The translations under genes were made by a program, and so were the position numbers. DNA of 64,000 bases from Clostridia bacterium (GTDB lineage Bacteria > Bacillota > Clostridia > Lachnospirales > Lachnospiraceae), in NCBI GenBank assembly GCA_910575725.1, contig CAJTFE010000004.1, positions 1-64,000 of the forward strand, read 5' to 3'. The first letter of the stretch is position 1, and each line of letters begins with the position of its first letter. The notes beneath the pieces were generated by a model. It ran no database searches and was not told the DNA's origin. It was given only the letters and a program-made list of their open reading frames with translations. Shown one piece after another: positions 8,931 through 17,955 of the stretch.

Positions 8931-9899
8931 TTATACACCGCACTGTCCAAGGTTCGCAAGCCGCTCCTCATTAAGCTCCTCTCCCGCCGCCTTAAGAGCC
9001 AGCACAATGCCTCCTGCCGCCGGCGAAAGCCGGGGATCCAGAATCCGATGGGGAATATCCGAAAGAGCTTTGTCAAAAGCAGGGCGCAGATATTCCATAG
9101 CCTTAAAAACCCCTCCCGAATATGAGATATTTAAAGGATCATCAAAGTTTCCCCGTACATAAATACTCCGCACAATCAGCGAAAGTTCATAACCCGCCTC
9201 TGCAAAAATTTCCCGGGCACAGGCATCCCCCCGTTTTGCCAGCTCATAAGCGTGTACGGACAGCGCAGCAATCTTCTCCCGCCGTCCCTCCCATTCCCCA
9301 ATGACCAAATCAAGGACTGCCTCGCTGTTTTTGAGCCGAAACGTCTCTATCAGATAAGAATAAAGCCCGGTTTTTGCCTCCCGTCCATCCGCCTGCTTGG
9401 TAAAATGCTGAATCAGACGGCACCCGATCCAGTAGCCGCTTCCCTCATCTCCCCCAAAGAGATGGTGCCAGCCGCCGCTTCGCACCTGTACCCCGTCTCT
9501 GCCGCAGCCCAGGCCGATTGAGCCTGTGCCTGCTATGACATGGATGCCCTGTTTAAGAAGCAGAGAACCGGCCATGGCATTTTCCGTGTCATTCCCCAAA
9601 GTGAGAGGAAGCCCCGGAAACAATTCTTCCGCCTGCCTAATCAGCCCCGGCATATCCTCCGGGATATCCCCGAACCCGGCTATGGCAATGAAGCCCGACC
9701 GGAGCTCTTCCCTTTTTATCCCGGCCTGGCCGCAGACACGCTCCACGCCGTCTTTTAAAATATCCATAACGCATTTCACGCCGTTGACCATATAATTTGC
9801 CGGCCCCAGTACGCAATACGCTTTTTTCTCTCCTCTCTCGCCGCAGAGCAGGAAAGCCGTTTTTGTCCCCCCGCAGTCAACGCTTAAATAATTACCCAT
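8931..9899 (-). CDS. BadF/BcrAD-type sugar kinase (GlcNAc kinase-like)
   Basis: This 322-residue ASKHA-fold kinase has an N-terminal phosphate-1 motif (VDCGGTKTAFLLC), a middle phosphate-2 stretch (VIAGTGSIGLGCG, near 108) and the adenosine region (NISYSGGVFKAMEYLRPAF, near 265). BadF/BadG-family proteins of this size in sugar operons phosphorylate N-acetylglucosamine or related hexoses. The ATG at 9899 follows GAGGAGGAA and overlaps the stop of the amidohydrolase gene by eight bases, so the two are coupled. Its presence in an alpha-galactosidase regulon suggests it phosphorylates a released or linked hexose; this is inference. Confidence 0.85.
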   Translation of the reverse strand: MGNYLSVDCGGTKTAFLLCGERGEKKAYCVLGPANYMVNGVKCVMDILKDGVERVCGQAGIKREELRSGFIAIAGFGDIPEDMPGLIRQAEELFPGLPLTLGNDTENAMAGSLLLKQGIHVIAGTGSIGLGCGRDGVQVRSGGWHHLFGGDEGSGYWIGCRLIQHFTKQADGREAKTGLYSYLIETFRLKNSEAVLDLVIGEWEGRREKIAALSVHAYELAKRGDACAREIFAEAGYELSLIVRSIYVRGNFDDPLNISYSGGVFKAMEYLRPAFDKALSDIPHRILDPRLSPAAGGIVLALKAAGEELNEERLANLGQCGV

Positions 9900-10959
9900 A
9901 AAATTCCTCCTCGAAAGTCTCCTCATCCAGGTGAAGCAGCCTGCAGGCATTTTTGTAATACACCTTTTTTAAAACCTCATCCTCCAGAAAGAGGCCATAG
10001 ATGGCCCAGCGCCCCTGTCCCGGAATTTCCCCCTCCGGCTCATAGGGAAAATATTCGTCTTCCGTCTCCAGACAGCGGTAATAGATCGGATGGGCCCCCA
10101 GGGTTACGGGCGTAGAATCTGTGCCGAACAGAATTCTGTCTTGAAATGCAGTGAAAAAACGCCTGGCGCTGTAAGGCACCCGTCCCAGCTCCGCAAGCCG
10201 CGCCGCAATGTCTACATAGAGATTGGGATACTTTGAAAGCTGTTCTCCAACCCAGCCCAGATTCTCTGCATAGCTGCCCACATGGGCAATGACAAAGATG
10301 GTATCCGGATGGCTGCGCACGGTATTCTCCTGCATTTCCAGCAATGTCTCAAATCTTGGGAACCGGCTCTCATCTGAAAACTCCCAGTCCGGATTGGCGT
10401 CCAATTCTTCGTACCGCTCATTTTTTTCATCCTTAGGCTTAAAAAACGCTGCCGGATCCCCAATGTGCATCAGCACAGGAATCCCAAGCTCCGCCGCCGT
10501 ATCATAGACTGCATCCAGCCGGGGATCGTCGGTGCGGACAGGCTGCCCCTTTGAGTCCTTCCGGTACAGGGTCAGATCCTTCCACATTTTAATTCCGCAG
10601 CATCCTTTTTTATGGCATTCCAGTATCTGCCCCCGGACTTTGGAAGAGAAATCCGGCTCTTCAAAATCTTCCAGATCTACCCACATAAAGTTGAGAAAGG
10701 TCTCCTCCCGGCCTGCAAGCTTCTGGTTCATCTCATCTAAGTCCCTCCCATAGAGGCCGTCCAGATTTACCGCCTTCACAACACCGTATTTTAAAAGCTC
10801 ACGGGCATACTCCTCTGTGTCATACACGGATGCATAATTCTCCCCCAGAAGCATCTTTCCGCAGTGGGTGTGAAAATCAATTACCGGAAAACGGGGACGG
10901 GGGCAGTCTGTCACCGGAACCACTGCCTCGCTTACCGGATGAAATCTTTTTAATTCCAT
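9892..10959 (-). CDS. Amidohydrolase-2 family metal hydrolase
   Basis: This 355-residue TIM-barrel protein has the N-terminal metal motif DFHTHCG near residue 28, a mid-protein His (LMHIGDP), the FVIAHVGS strand near 223 and the late Asp in FGTDSTP near 276. This is the pattern of ACMSD-like metal hydrolases/decarboxylases. Several conserved lineages of this family sit in carbohydrate operons with no assigned reaction. It has no signal peptide. The start overlaps the stop of the upstream ABC ATPase (TGATG), so it belongs to the sugar operon. A lactonase or decarboxylase role on a sugar acid is possible but unproven. Confidence 0.8.
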   Translation of the reverse strand: MELKRFHPVSEAVVPVTDCPRPRFPVIDFHTHCGKMLLGENYASVYDTEEYARELLKYGVVKAVNLDGLYGRDLDEMNQKLAGREETFLNFMWVDLEDFEEPDFSSKVRGQILECHKKGCCGIKMWKDLTLYRKDSKGQPVRTDDPRLDAVYDTAAELGIPVLMHIGDPAAFFKPKDEKNERYEELDANPDWEFSDESRFPRFETLLEMQENTVRSHPDTIFVIAHVGSYAENLGWVGEQLSKYPNLYVDIAARLAELGRVPYSARRFFTAFQDRILFGTDSTPVTLGAHPIYYRCLETEDEYFPYEPEGEIPGQGRWAIYGLFLEDEVLKKVYYKNACRLLHLDEETFEEEFYG

Positions 10960-12035
10960 CAGAAAATCCTCTCCTCCGTTTTTTTGTCAAATACATGGCA
11001 TTTATTCATGTCAAATCCTATCCGGAGCTTCTCTTCCCCTCGGCCGAAGACATTCAGCGAAGTACGCAGGGTACAATCTGCTCCTCCGATATTGCCGTAC
11101 AATACATATTCATGGCCCAGCATTTCCTTTACTTCCACCTGGTAATCAAAAGTTTCCCCGGCCGTTTCCAGGTGAATATCCTCCGGCCTTACACCCAGCA
11201 CAAGTTCCGTATTTGCATGCTTTTCCAATACCTCCTGCTGTTCCTTTTGAAGGGAAACCCTTACTCCGTTCTCCATCACAAAAGCGTCCTTCTCATACCG
11301 CCCCTCAAAGAAATTGATCTGAGGGCTTCCCAGAAAGCCTGCCACGAAGAGATTGGCCGGATTCTCATAGATCTCCTCCGGCGTCCCCACCTGCTGCACA
11401 TAGCCGTTATTCATCACTACAATGCGGTCTGCCATGGTCATGGCCTCCGTCTGATCATGGGTCACGTAAATGGTTGTGGCCCCGATGCTCTTATGAAGGC
11501 GGATCAGCTCTGTGCGCATCTGCACGCGCAGCTTTGCATCCAGGTTAGAAAGGGGTTCATCCATCAGAAATACCTTGGCGTCCCGGACAATGGCCCGGCC
11601 CAGAGCCACACGCTGCCGCTGTCCGCCGGAAAGAGCCTTGGGCTTCCGATCCAGATACGCCTCAATCCCCAGAACAGCCGCCGCTTCACGAACCTTTTTG
11701 TCAATGGTTTCTTTATCCACCTTCTTGTTCTCCAGGGAAAAGGAGAGATTCTGGTACACGCTCATATGAGGATACAATGCATAATTCTGAAATACCATGG
11801 CAATATTCCGGTTCTTTGCCTCCACCCGGTTTACAAGCTCCTGGTCAATCCACAGTTCCCCGGAGGTAATGTCCTCCAGACCGGCAATCATGCGCAGGGT
11901 TGTGGTCTTTCCGCAGCCGCTGGGCCCCACAAACACGATAAACTCTTTGTCCTTGATATCCAGATTAAAGTCAAAAACTGCCTGAACACCGTTTTCATAT
12001 ATTTTATTAATATTGTTTAATTTTACTGTCGCCAT
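10959..12035 (-). CDS. Carbohydrate ABC transporter ATPase (MsmK/UgpC-type)
   Basis: The 358-residue ATPase energises sugar import. Walker A GPSGCGKTT is near residue 38, signature LSGGQRQRVALGRAI near 135, Walker B VFLMDEPLSNLDAKLR near 155 and the switch His (TIYVTHDQ) near 190. The last third is the TOBE/OB regulatory domain that distinguishes the MalK/MsmK/UgpC branch. GGGAGGACAT precedes the ATG. It sits between the permease MalG-like gene and the amidohydrolase gene, which it overlaps. Some Firmicutes use one MsmK for many importers; here it is built into the operon. Confidence 0.93.
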   Translation of the reverse strand: MATVKLNNINKIYENGVQAVFDFNLDIKDKEFIVFVGPSGCGKTTTLRMIAGLEDITSGELWIDQELVNRVEAKNRNIAMVFQNYALYPHMSVYQNLSFSLENKKVDKETIDKKVREAAAVLGIEAYLDRKPKALSGGQRQRVALGRAIVRDAKVFLMDEPLSNLDAKLRVQMRTELIRLHKSIGATTIYVTHDQTEAMTMADRIVVMNNGYVQQVGTPEEIYENPANLFVAGFLGSPQINFFEGRYEKDAFVMENGVRVSLQKEQQEVLEKHANTELVLGVRPEDIHLETAGETFDYQVEVKEMLGHEYVLYGNIGGADCTLRTSLNVFGRGEEKLRIGFDMNKCHVFDKKTEERIF

Positions 12036-12107
12036 ATGTCCTCCCGATTCTCGCTGCTGTCCCCTTCTTCGGACAGCGGACTTACATCATTCCAAACCTG
12101 CCGCCTG

Positions 12108-12944
12108 TTACTTCATTCCCGTCATGGAAATTCCCTTGATAAACTGCTTCTGGAACACAATAAATACCACCGACGCCGGAATCATAATCAGCGAGGCCGC
12201 AGCCATGGTCGCCGACAGATCCGACAAATGCTGCGTGGAGAAATAAGACATAGCCAGAGGCAGGGTCATATTCTTCGCGCTGTTTAAGTAAATCAGCGGC
12301 GTCTGATAATCATTCCAAATCCCAAGAAAGGTAAAGATCGTAAGGCTCCCCAGGGCCGGACGGATTCCGGGAAGCACAATCCGGTAGTAGATCTTAAAGT
12401 CCGACGCATTGTCAAGCATGGCGCTCTCAAACAATTCCTTTGGCAGATCGTCGATAAACTGCTTGCACAGGAATATCCCGAAAGCATTGATAAAGGTAGG
12501 AAAAATCAAGGAAATGATTTTATCATACCACCCAAGCTTAGATATCAGAAGGAAGTTCGGAATCATCATGGCCGCCGTAGGCATCATCATGGTCAGCAGA
12601 ATCAAGGTGAAAATAAACTTATTCAATTTGAATTTATACTTGGACAATACAAAGCCGATGATCGAACTGGTAAATAAAATCACCAGCGTATCCACAATTG
12701 TTACCAACAGAGAATTGCGCATCCAGGAAAAGAAGGGCGACTTGGTCAGCACCTTCACATAACCGGAGATGGTAAACTGCTTTGGCAGCATATTTGCGGG
12801 CTCCATGAGAATTTCCTTCGTGGATTTGAAGGAGTTCGAGAGCATCCAGAAATAGGGCGCAAGGAAAACCACTGCCGCAAGAAGCAGGCAGACAAAGGCA
12901 ATTATGCGAATTCTGAGATTTTTTTTATCTTTGATTAAGTTCAT
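12108..12944 (-). CDS. Carbohydrate ABC permease (MalG-type)
   Basis: The 278-residue permease has six membrane segments. The EAA loop (ELFESAMLDNASDFKIYYRIVLPGIRPALG, near 165-195) contacts the ATPase. The N-terminal PYFWMLSNSFKSTKEI and C-terminal FQKQFIKGISMTGMK endings are typical of MalG-like (CUT1) subunits. AGGAGGGCCG precedes the ATG and overlaps the stop of the MalF-type gene. The 72-base gap to the ATPase gene holds a small GCTGTCC/GGACAGC hairpin. Confidence 0.93.
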   Translation of the reverse strand: MNLIKDKKNLRIRIIAFVCLLLAAVVFLAPYFWMLSNSFKSTKEILMEPANMLPKQFTISGYVKVLTKSPFFSWMRNSLLVTIVDTLVILFTSSIIGFVLSKYKFKLNKFIFTLILLTMMMPTAAMMIPNFLLISKLGWYDKIISLIFPTFINAFGIFLCKQFIDDLPKELFESAMLDNASDFKIYYRIVLPGIRPALGSLTIFTFLGIWNDYQTPLIYLNSAKNMTLPLAMSYFSTQHLSDLSATMAAASLIMIPASVVFIVFQKQFIKGISMTGMK

Positions 12945-12955
12945 ATACGGCCCTC

Positions 12956-13831
12956 CTAGTATTCCCAGTCTACATTGTGCTTCTTCTGCTCAATAAAGGA
13001 CAGAATGATAATAATGATAAACAGTACCATGGACACTGCCGACGCATAGCCCATATCCTTATACTCAAAAGCAGTCTTATAAATATAGCGTGACAGCACC
13101 AGGCCGGAATTCTGAGGCCCGTCTTTCAGTATCAGAACGGAAAACTGCGCAAACATCTGGAAATGGGAGATCAGCGTCTGCACAATCACAAACTGAAAGC
13201 TTCTTCCCAGAAGCGGCAGCGTCACCTTCCGGAACTTGCGCCACTCTCCGGCACCGTCCAGATCCGCCGCTTCATACACATAGGCCGGAATGCCGTCTAT
13301 GCCTGCGGAAAACAGGACAATATTATAGCCCACATCTACCCAGATGGTATAAATAATCAGGGAAATCATAATCACCTTCGGATCCCCCAGCCAGTTTACC
13401 GAGGGCAGCCCTATGCGGTTGAGCATCATGTTAAGAAAGCCCGTGGCCGTAGGAAAGATGGAGCGTGAGAAAACCACGGAGGTTGCCACCATAGGCGCAA
13501 TACAGGGCAGGAAAAACACCATGCGGAAAAAGCTTCTCACCTTATTGGACTTAAAGTAACTGATAAGCTGCGCTGTCAGAAGGGACAGGGCTATATTCAG
13601 AAAAACCGCCGCCAGCACGAATACCAGCGTATTTTTCATAGCCAGCCGGAAGTCTGCGTCCAAAAAGAGCTTTTTGAAGTTTCCAAGCCCGATAAAGGTA
13701 TTGTCTGAACTCAGAGGATTATAATTAAAAAAGGACACCGTCAGTCCGATTCCAATCGGCACTATAATGAAAACCAGGATATGCAGCATCGCCGGCAGCA
13801 TAACCGCCCAAACAAATTTTTTATTCTTCAT
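12956..13831 (-). CDS. Carbohydrate ABC permease (MalF-type)
   Basis: The 291-residue CUT1 permease has six membrane segments and the EAA loop YVYEAADLDGAGEWRKFRKVTLPLLGRS near residues 190-217. The first helix (WAVMLPAMLHILVFIIVPIGIGL) and NYNPLSSDNTFIGLGNFKKLF that follows are standard for this subunit. It pairs with the MalG-type protein encoded 11 bases downstream. GAGGGCCGAGT precedes the ATG. Confidence 0.93.
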   Translation of the reverse strand: MKNKKFVWAVMLPAMLHILVFIIVPIGIGLTVSFFNYNPLSSDNTFIGLGNFKKLFLDADFRLAMKNTLVFVLAAVFLNIALSLLTAQLISYFKSNKVRSFFRMVFFLPCIAPMVATSVVFSRSIFPTATGFLNMMLNRIGLPSVNWLGDPKVIMISLIIYTIWVDVGYNIVLFSAGIDGIPAYVYEAADLDGAGEWRKFRKVTLPLLGRSFQFVIVQTLISHFQMFAQFSVLILKDGPQNSGLVLSRYIYKTAFEYKDMGYASAVSMVLFIIIIILSFIEQKKHNVDWEY

Positions 13832-13848
13832 ACTCGGCCCTCAATCAC

Positions 13849-13883
13849 GGCCGGGGGAGGAGGATTTTTCCTTTCCACCGGCC
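13849..13883 (-). terminator. Intercistronic hairpin between binding protein and permeases
   Basis: GGCCGG and CCGGCC close a stem with further GGA/TCC pairing inside, in the 61-base gap after the binding-protein gene. There is no T-run, so it more likely protects the upstream mRNA or causes partial termination, keeping binding protein above permease level. Confidence 0.5.
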
Positions 13884-13892
13884 CTGCTTTCA

Positions 13893-15197
13893 CTATTCCA
13901 GAATTGCATTCAGCTTGGTATTGAGATCTTCTACCGCTTCGTCAACAGAAGCATAATCACCGGAGCAGTATCCCACAAAGGTGTCGTTTACCGTCTCTTT
14001 CAAGCGGTCTGTATTAAAGGTTCCGATAAACTGCGCCTGATCCAGTATGTCCACAAGCACCTTTGTGTAGGGCATTGCCTCCTGGTACTCTGCACTTTCC
14101 GCCAGGCTGCGCTTGGAGGGAATCTGGGTGCAGCGGATATTGAGATCCAGCATCACCTCGTCCTCATACAGATACTCAATAAACTTCATGGCTGCCTCCT
14201 GCTCCTTACAGCTTGCGCTGACTGCCAAAGACCAGCCGGTCTCGGAAGCAAAGCCCTGCTTCTCCCCATACCAGGGCATGGCTGCATAGTCAAAATCCTT
14301 CCCAAGCTCCATGCCGAAGGACTCTATTCCCTCTGAAATAGTCCAGGGGCCCCGGGGCACCATCATGCACCTGCCGGCAAAAAGCTGCTGATAGCCCTCC
14401 AGATCTCCGCCGCCTGTAAGGCCTTCCAGATCCGTCACCTTATCCTCTGTCACCATGGCTGCCAGCTCATCGAAGGCCTTCTTAGCCTCCTTCGTTGTCA
14501 CGTCAAACCTTCCGTCCTCTGTCAGATAGTTGGAACCCTGCTGTAGAATCAGAGAGAGGAAATAATAGGGCACGGAATCCCAGTTCACAAAGTCAAAGCC
14601 CTTAACCTGAAATACATTTCCGTCATAGACGGTTCCTGCCACAGCCGCACTTTTCAGTTCCTCCCAGGTTGTGGGAACCTCAAGCTCGTTGGCCTCAAGC
14701 AGTCCCAGGTTCACCAGCATGGCGCCGTTTTCAATATTGAATTCCAAAGGCACGCCATAGAGCTTTCCTTCATTCATCAAGGCTCCATAGGTGGGCGCAT
14801 AGGTTTCCTCTTGAATCCGGGCTGCGAAATCATCCGGCATGGCCAGAAGTGTATTGTGAGGGGTAAAGTCCAGGGCCCAGCCGCCCCACATCTCATAGAT
14901 ATCAGCGCCTCCCTCCCCGTCAATCAGAGAGGTCTGTACCTTTGCCTCAAACTCGTCATAGGGGAACAGCTCAAGCTGAATATGGATTCCTTCATTTTCC
15001 GCCTCAAAGGACGCAATGGCATCTGTGTAGGCCGCATTCCAGGGCTCATTCTGATGGGCCCACATGGTCAGCGTAACCTCCCCTCCTCCTCCGGAAGCGG
15101 TCCCCTGCCCGGGATCTGCCTCCTTGCCGGAACCGGAGCAGGCTGTGAGAGAAATTGTCAGTACCACGCACAACAACAAACTAACGATCTTTTTCAT
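13893..15197 (-). CDS. Carbohydrate ABC transporter binding lipoprotein
   Basis: The 434-residue family-1 solute-binding protein has a signal peptide with lipobox (LTISLTAC). After it come the Gly/Ser linker and TLTMWAHQNEPWN, the first strand of sugar-binding proteins. Later segments (VPLEFNIENGAMLVNLGLL; FAGRCMMVPRGPWTIS; ETGWSLAVSASCKEQEAAMKFIEYL) fit the two-lobed fold. It would deliver an oligosaccharide, probably an alpha-galactoside given the GH4 gene just upstream, to the permeases. The ATG follows GGAGGCAATAC and lies inside the end of the GH4 gene (17-base overlap). Confidence 0.93.
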   Translation of the reverse strand: MKKIVSLLLCVVLTISLTACSGSGKEADPGQGTASGGGGEVTLTMWAHQNEPWNAAYTDAIASFEAENEGIHIQLELFPYDEFEAKVQTSLIDGEGGADIYEMWGGWALDFTPHNTLLAMPDDFAARIQEETYAPTYGALMNEGKLYGVPLEFNIENGAMLVNLGLLEANELEVPTTWEELKSAAVAGTVYDGNVFQVKGFDFVNWDSVPYYFLSLILQQGSNYLTEDGRFDVTTKEAKKAFDELAAMVTEDKVTDLEGLTGGGDLEGYQQLFAGRCMMVPRGPWTISEGIESFGMELGKDFDYAAMPWYGEKQGFASETGWSLAVSASCKEQEAAMKFIEYLYEDEVMLDLNIRCTQIPSKRSLAESAEYQEAMPYTKVLVDILDQAQFIGTFNTDRLKETVNDTFVGYCSGDYASVDEAVEDLNTKLNAILE

Positions 15198-16536
15198 GTA
15201 TTGCCTCCATTTCTATCTTTAAAGATTTAAAGTAACCGAGATATTCTGCATTCTTATCCAGCATTTCCTGTACCATCTTTTGTATCTCGTCCATGCTGCA
15301 CACTGCGCTGGTTAAGGGATCAAAGAGCACCGCCTGGAATACCAGGTTGGCGTCTCCCTTGATGGCCGCCTGTACAGCCAGATCCTCGATTAAGGCCGAG
15401 TTATTCACAAGTACTGCCAGATGCTCCGGAAGGGTGATCTGCCGGATGGGAGCGATGCCCTGTTCTGTAGCTACCACCGGAACCTCCACGCACACGCCCT
15501 GCTTTATATTGGTGATATAATTGTGGTTCTTCAGATTACCGTTGAAGAAATAGGGCGTATGATCTCCGAAAAGGGCGTTGAAGATGTTGGATGCATACTC
15601 CTCTCCCCGGTTCAAGTCCACCTCTGCGTTATCCAGCCAGTCCTGATACTCCTTTTCCCAGGTATCCTCCCGGCCCAGATATTCGTCCAATATGTAGGCA
15701 TAGGCTCCGGGATTCCAGCCTGTGCCGTGGGAGCAGTATTTTTCAATCAGCTCCGGACGCTTCCGAAACCATGCCACATACTCCGAATTGTGCCCCGAGG
15801 ACTCTGTGTTAAAATATCCAAGCTTCCGGAACATCTCAATCCGAATGGGCTCCTCGGCGGCGACCTCCTCCCTCTCAATGGCTTTGTAAAGATCCGGGTA
15901 GGCGTCCTTTCCGTCTGCCTTCAGCTCCAGGTAAAAGGCCTGGTGATTGATGCCGGCGCAGGTATACTGAAACTTTTTGTCCTTGGCTCCCAGCCACTCT
16001 GCCAGCATAGCCGCAGTTCCCTGTACGCTGTGGCACAGCCCGGTAATGTTCATGTCAGACATGGACTGCAGATAGCTTACCAGCATAGCCATGGGATTGG
16101 TGTAATTCAGCACAACCGCATTGGGGCAGACCTCTTCACAGTCCCTTATAATGTCAAGGAGCACCGGGGCCGTCCGAAGAAAGCGGAAAATTCCCGAAGG
16201 CCCTCTCGTATCGCCTACGCAGATGTCCACGCCGTACTTCTTCGGAATCTCAATGTCATGGCGCCATACCTCCACACCGCCCTGTAAAATGGTAATCAGC
16301 ACTCCGTCCGCATTCTTAAGCGCCTCCCTGCGGTCCATTGTGCTTTTTACCACAGCCGGATAATGCCCTGCGTCCACAATTTTCTGTACGCCCTTTACCG
16401 CATACCCAAGACGCTTCGGATCAATATCCATCAGCATAAGCTCGGCGTCCCGGAAAGCTTCAAAGGTCAGAATGTCCCGTACCAGATCCTTTGTAAAGTC
16501 CAGGGACCCTGCTCCAATAAATGTAAATTTGTTCAT
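15181..16536 (-). CDS. GH4 family glycosidase, alpha-galactosidase-like
   Basis: The 451-residue enzyme belongs to glycoside hydrolase family 4, which uses NAD and Mn(II) in an oxidation-elimination mechanism. The Rossmann start is FIGAGSLDFTKDLV. VGDTRGPSGIFRFLRT is near 112, NYTNPMAM near 149, the metal-binding CHSVQGT near 172 and INHQAF near 203. The CHS form of the Cys-His motif is the one seen in alpha-galactosidases such as MelA rather than phospho-glucosidases. It has no signal peptide, so it acts on imported sugar. It is the first gene of the operon, behind an operator overlapping its ribosome-site region. Confidence 0.88.
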   Translation of the reverse strand: MNKFTFIGAGSLDFTKDLVRDILTFEAFRDAELMLMDIDPKRLGYAVKGVQKIVDAGHYPAVVKSTMDRREALKNADGVLITILQGGVEVWRHDIEIPKKYGVDICVGDTRGPSGIFRFLRTAPVLLDIIRDCEEVCPNAVVLNYTNPMAMLVSYLQSMSDMNITGLCHSVQGTAAMLAEWLGAKDKKFQYTCAGINHQAFYLELKADGKDAYPDLYKAIEREEVAAEEPIRIEMFRKLGYFNTESSGHNSEYVAWFRKRPELIEKYCSHGTGWNPGAYAYILDEYLGREDTWEKEYQDWLDNAEVDLNRGEEYASNIFNALFGDHTPYFFNGNLKNHNYITNIKQGVCVEVPVVATEQGIAPIRQITLPEHLAVLVNNSALIEDLAVQAAIKGDANLVFQAVLFDPLTSAVCSMDEIQKMVQEMLDKNAEYLGYFKSLKIEMEAIHEKDR

Positions 16537-16548
16537 GTTGTCGCCTCC

Positions 16549-16559
16549 GTTTAGTAAAC
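16549..16559 (-). promoter_or_regulatory. LacI-type operator at the GH4 ribosome site
   Basis: GTTTAGTAAAC is an 11-base palindrome, the same core as the two sites near the lacI-type gene. It lies just upstream of the GGAGG of the GH4 gene, 13 bases before the start, and downstream of the predicted operon promoter; a bound repressor would block elongation or initiation. Confidence 0.75.
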
Positions 16560-16588
16560 ATTTTAATTTTGTTTATCATTTCTTCTTC

Positions 16589-16617
16589 ATAATAACACGG
16601 TTTTTCCCCGTTGAAAA
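16589..16617 (-). promoter_or_regulatory. Predicted promoter of the GH4-ABC operon
   Basis: On the minus strand TTTTCA, 17 bases, TATTAT. The -35 is weak, as expected for an inducible promoter. The operator at 16549 lies downstream of it and that at 16678 upstream, so repressor dimers could loop the region. Confidence 0.5.
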
Positions 16618-16677
16618 GCCCTATTTTCTAATTTTATTTGCATTTTTTAGTTAAATATTGTGTATTATTATGATATT

Positions 16678-16690
16678 TGTTTACTAAACA
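16678..16690. promoter_or_regulatory. LacI-type operator, central site
   Basis: TGTTTACTAAACA is a perfect 13-base palindrome. It lies between the two divergent promoters, 124 bases from the GH4-side site and 76 bases from the regulator-side site. Confidence 0.75.
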
Positions 16691-16725
16691 GTTAGGGAAA
16701 TCCGTTGTTTTCACATAAAAAGCAC

Positions 16726-16766
16726 TTTACATCAAACCAGCTTTATATTATAATGTTTACTAAACA
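16726..16766 (+). promoter_or_regulatory. Promoter and operator of the LacI-type gene
   Basis: TTTACA, 17 bases, TATAAT, with the palindrome TGTTTACTAAACA (16754-16766) starting at the last base of the -10 box. A repressor there would block its own promoter, so the regulator is probably autorepressed. Confidence 0.8.
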
Positions 16767-16779
16767 AAGGAGGCCAGTT

Positions 16780-17772
16780 ATGTCCACAATTCGAGAAGTC
16801 GCAAAAGAAGCACAAGTTTCCATTACCACCGTATCGCGCATTCTCTCCAACGATCCTTCCTTCCACGCCAGCGAGGAAACACGCAGACGGGTGATGGAGG
16901 CTGTCCGCGCCTTGAACTACCAGTACGCAGCCAAGCGCAGTCAGATTCACATCGGCTGCATCATGTCCCTGACCTACAGCTATTCCGATCCCTATTTCAA
17001 CGATATCCTCAACGGCATTCAGTCCTTCTGCTCCGGGCACAATGCTTATATCTCTCTCATCGTAAGCTATGCCCAGTTTCACGAAATGAAGGACGGTCTG
17101 GAAAAGCAGCTTTCCGAGCTGGACGGCCTGATCATTACCGATCTGCCGGAGGGGCGGCTTGATTTTATCAACCGCATTAATAAGAAGCTGGTATTCGTCG
17201 ACAACTACATCAACGGCTGCTGCAATGTAGGCTACAACGAGATTTTTGCCAATCAGCTGGTGATGGATCATCTCATCGCCTGCGGCTACCGCAAGATCGC
17301 CTATATCGGGGGCCCTTCTGATTACCAGGAATTCGACGCCTCTCCCCGTATGATGGTATACCGGGAAACCCTGCGCAAAAACGGCATTCCCTTTGATCCG
17401 GATATCATCTGCGACTGCAGCTGGGATCACCAGCTCTGCGCCCGGCAGACCCGGGAGCTTCTGGCCCGCCGTCCGGATACGGAGGTTATTTTTGCCGGTT
17501 CCGATTCTCTGGCCATCGTGATTCTGGCCCAGCTAAACCAGCTGGGACTTCGCTGCCCGGAGGACATCGGTGTGGCAGGCTTTAACGACATCGACCTGGC
17601 CAGCAGCTTTTCCCCTCCCCTCACTACCCTCCGCCTGCCTTCCATAGAGATGGGGAAGGTGGCGGCCCGGGTCCTCATTGAACAGATCACAACCAACACT
17701 TCCCAGAACCTGCAGATCCTTCTGCCCGTGGAGCTGAAAATCCGCAGCTCCACACGGAAGATACGAGGCTGA
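16780..17772 (+). CDS. LacI-family repressor of the GH4 sugar operon
   Basis: The 330-residue regulator has an N-terminal helix-turn-helix (MSTIREVAKEAQVSITTVSR) with hinge region to about residue 60. A periplasmic-binding-like sugar domain follows, with GCIMSLTYSYSDPYFNDIL, YIGGPSDYQEFDASPR and the C-terminal GVAGFNDIDLASSFSPPLTT. The start at 16780 follows AGGAGG; an upstream extension to 16705 would run through the promoter and is rejected. It is divergent from the GH4 operon and shares three identical-core palindromes with it. It most likely represses both until a sugar, perhaps a galactoside, binds. Confidence 0.92.
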   Translation: MSTIREVAKEAQVSITTVSRILSNDPSFHASEETRRRVMEAVRALNYQYAAKRSQIHIGCIMSLTYSYSDPYFNDILNGIQSFCSGHNAYISLIVSYAQFHEMKDGLEKQLSELDGLIITDLPEGRLDFINRINKKLVFVDNYINGCCNVGYNEIFANQLVMDHLIACGYRKIAYIGGPSDYQEFDASPRMMVYRETLRKNGIPFDPDIICDCSWDHQLCARQTRELLARRPDTEVIFAGSDSLAIVILAQLNQLGLRCPEDIGVAGFNDIDLASSFSPPLTTLRLPSIEMGKVAARVLIEQITTNTSQNLQILLPVELKIRSSTRKIRG

Positions 17773-17832
17773 CAGGAATTTATTTGCTTGGCAGGCACGG
17801 CACTTGTCTCATTGCCTGCGGAAATAAAACAA

Positions 17833-17940
17833 GGCTGTCGGAAGTGAAGGCAGCAGACTTTTCCCATCTCCCGTGTATGCACATCCTTCGTACACAGGAG
17901 ATAGAAATAACTGCTGTCCTATTTCCGACAGCCCTTTCTT
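17833..17940. terminator. Long nested terminator, repeat family C copy 2
   Basis: Outer arms GGCTGTCGGAA and TTCCGACAGCC are followed by a T/C-rich tract. Inside them, GGCAGCAG/CTGCTGTCC and ATCTCC-GTGTA/TACAC-GGAGAT pair in turn, giving a hairpin of about 100 bases. It separates the convergent lacI-type and aminotransferase genes and can serve both. Confidence 0.8.
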
Positions 17941-17955
17941 TTTCTTTTATATATT

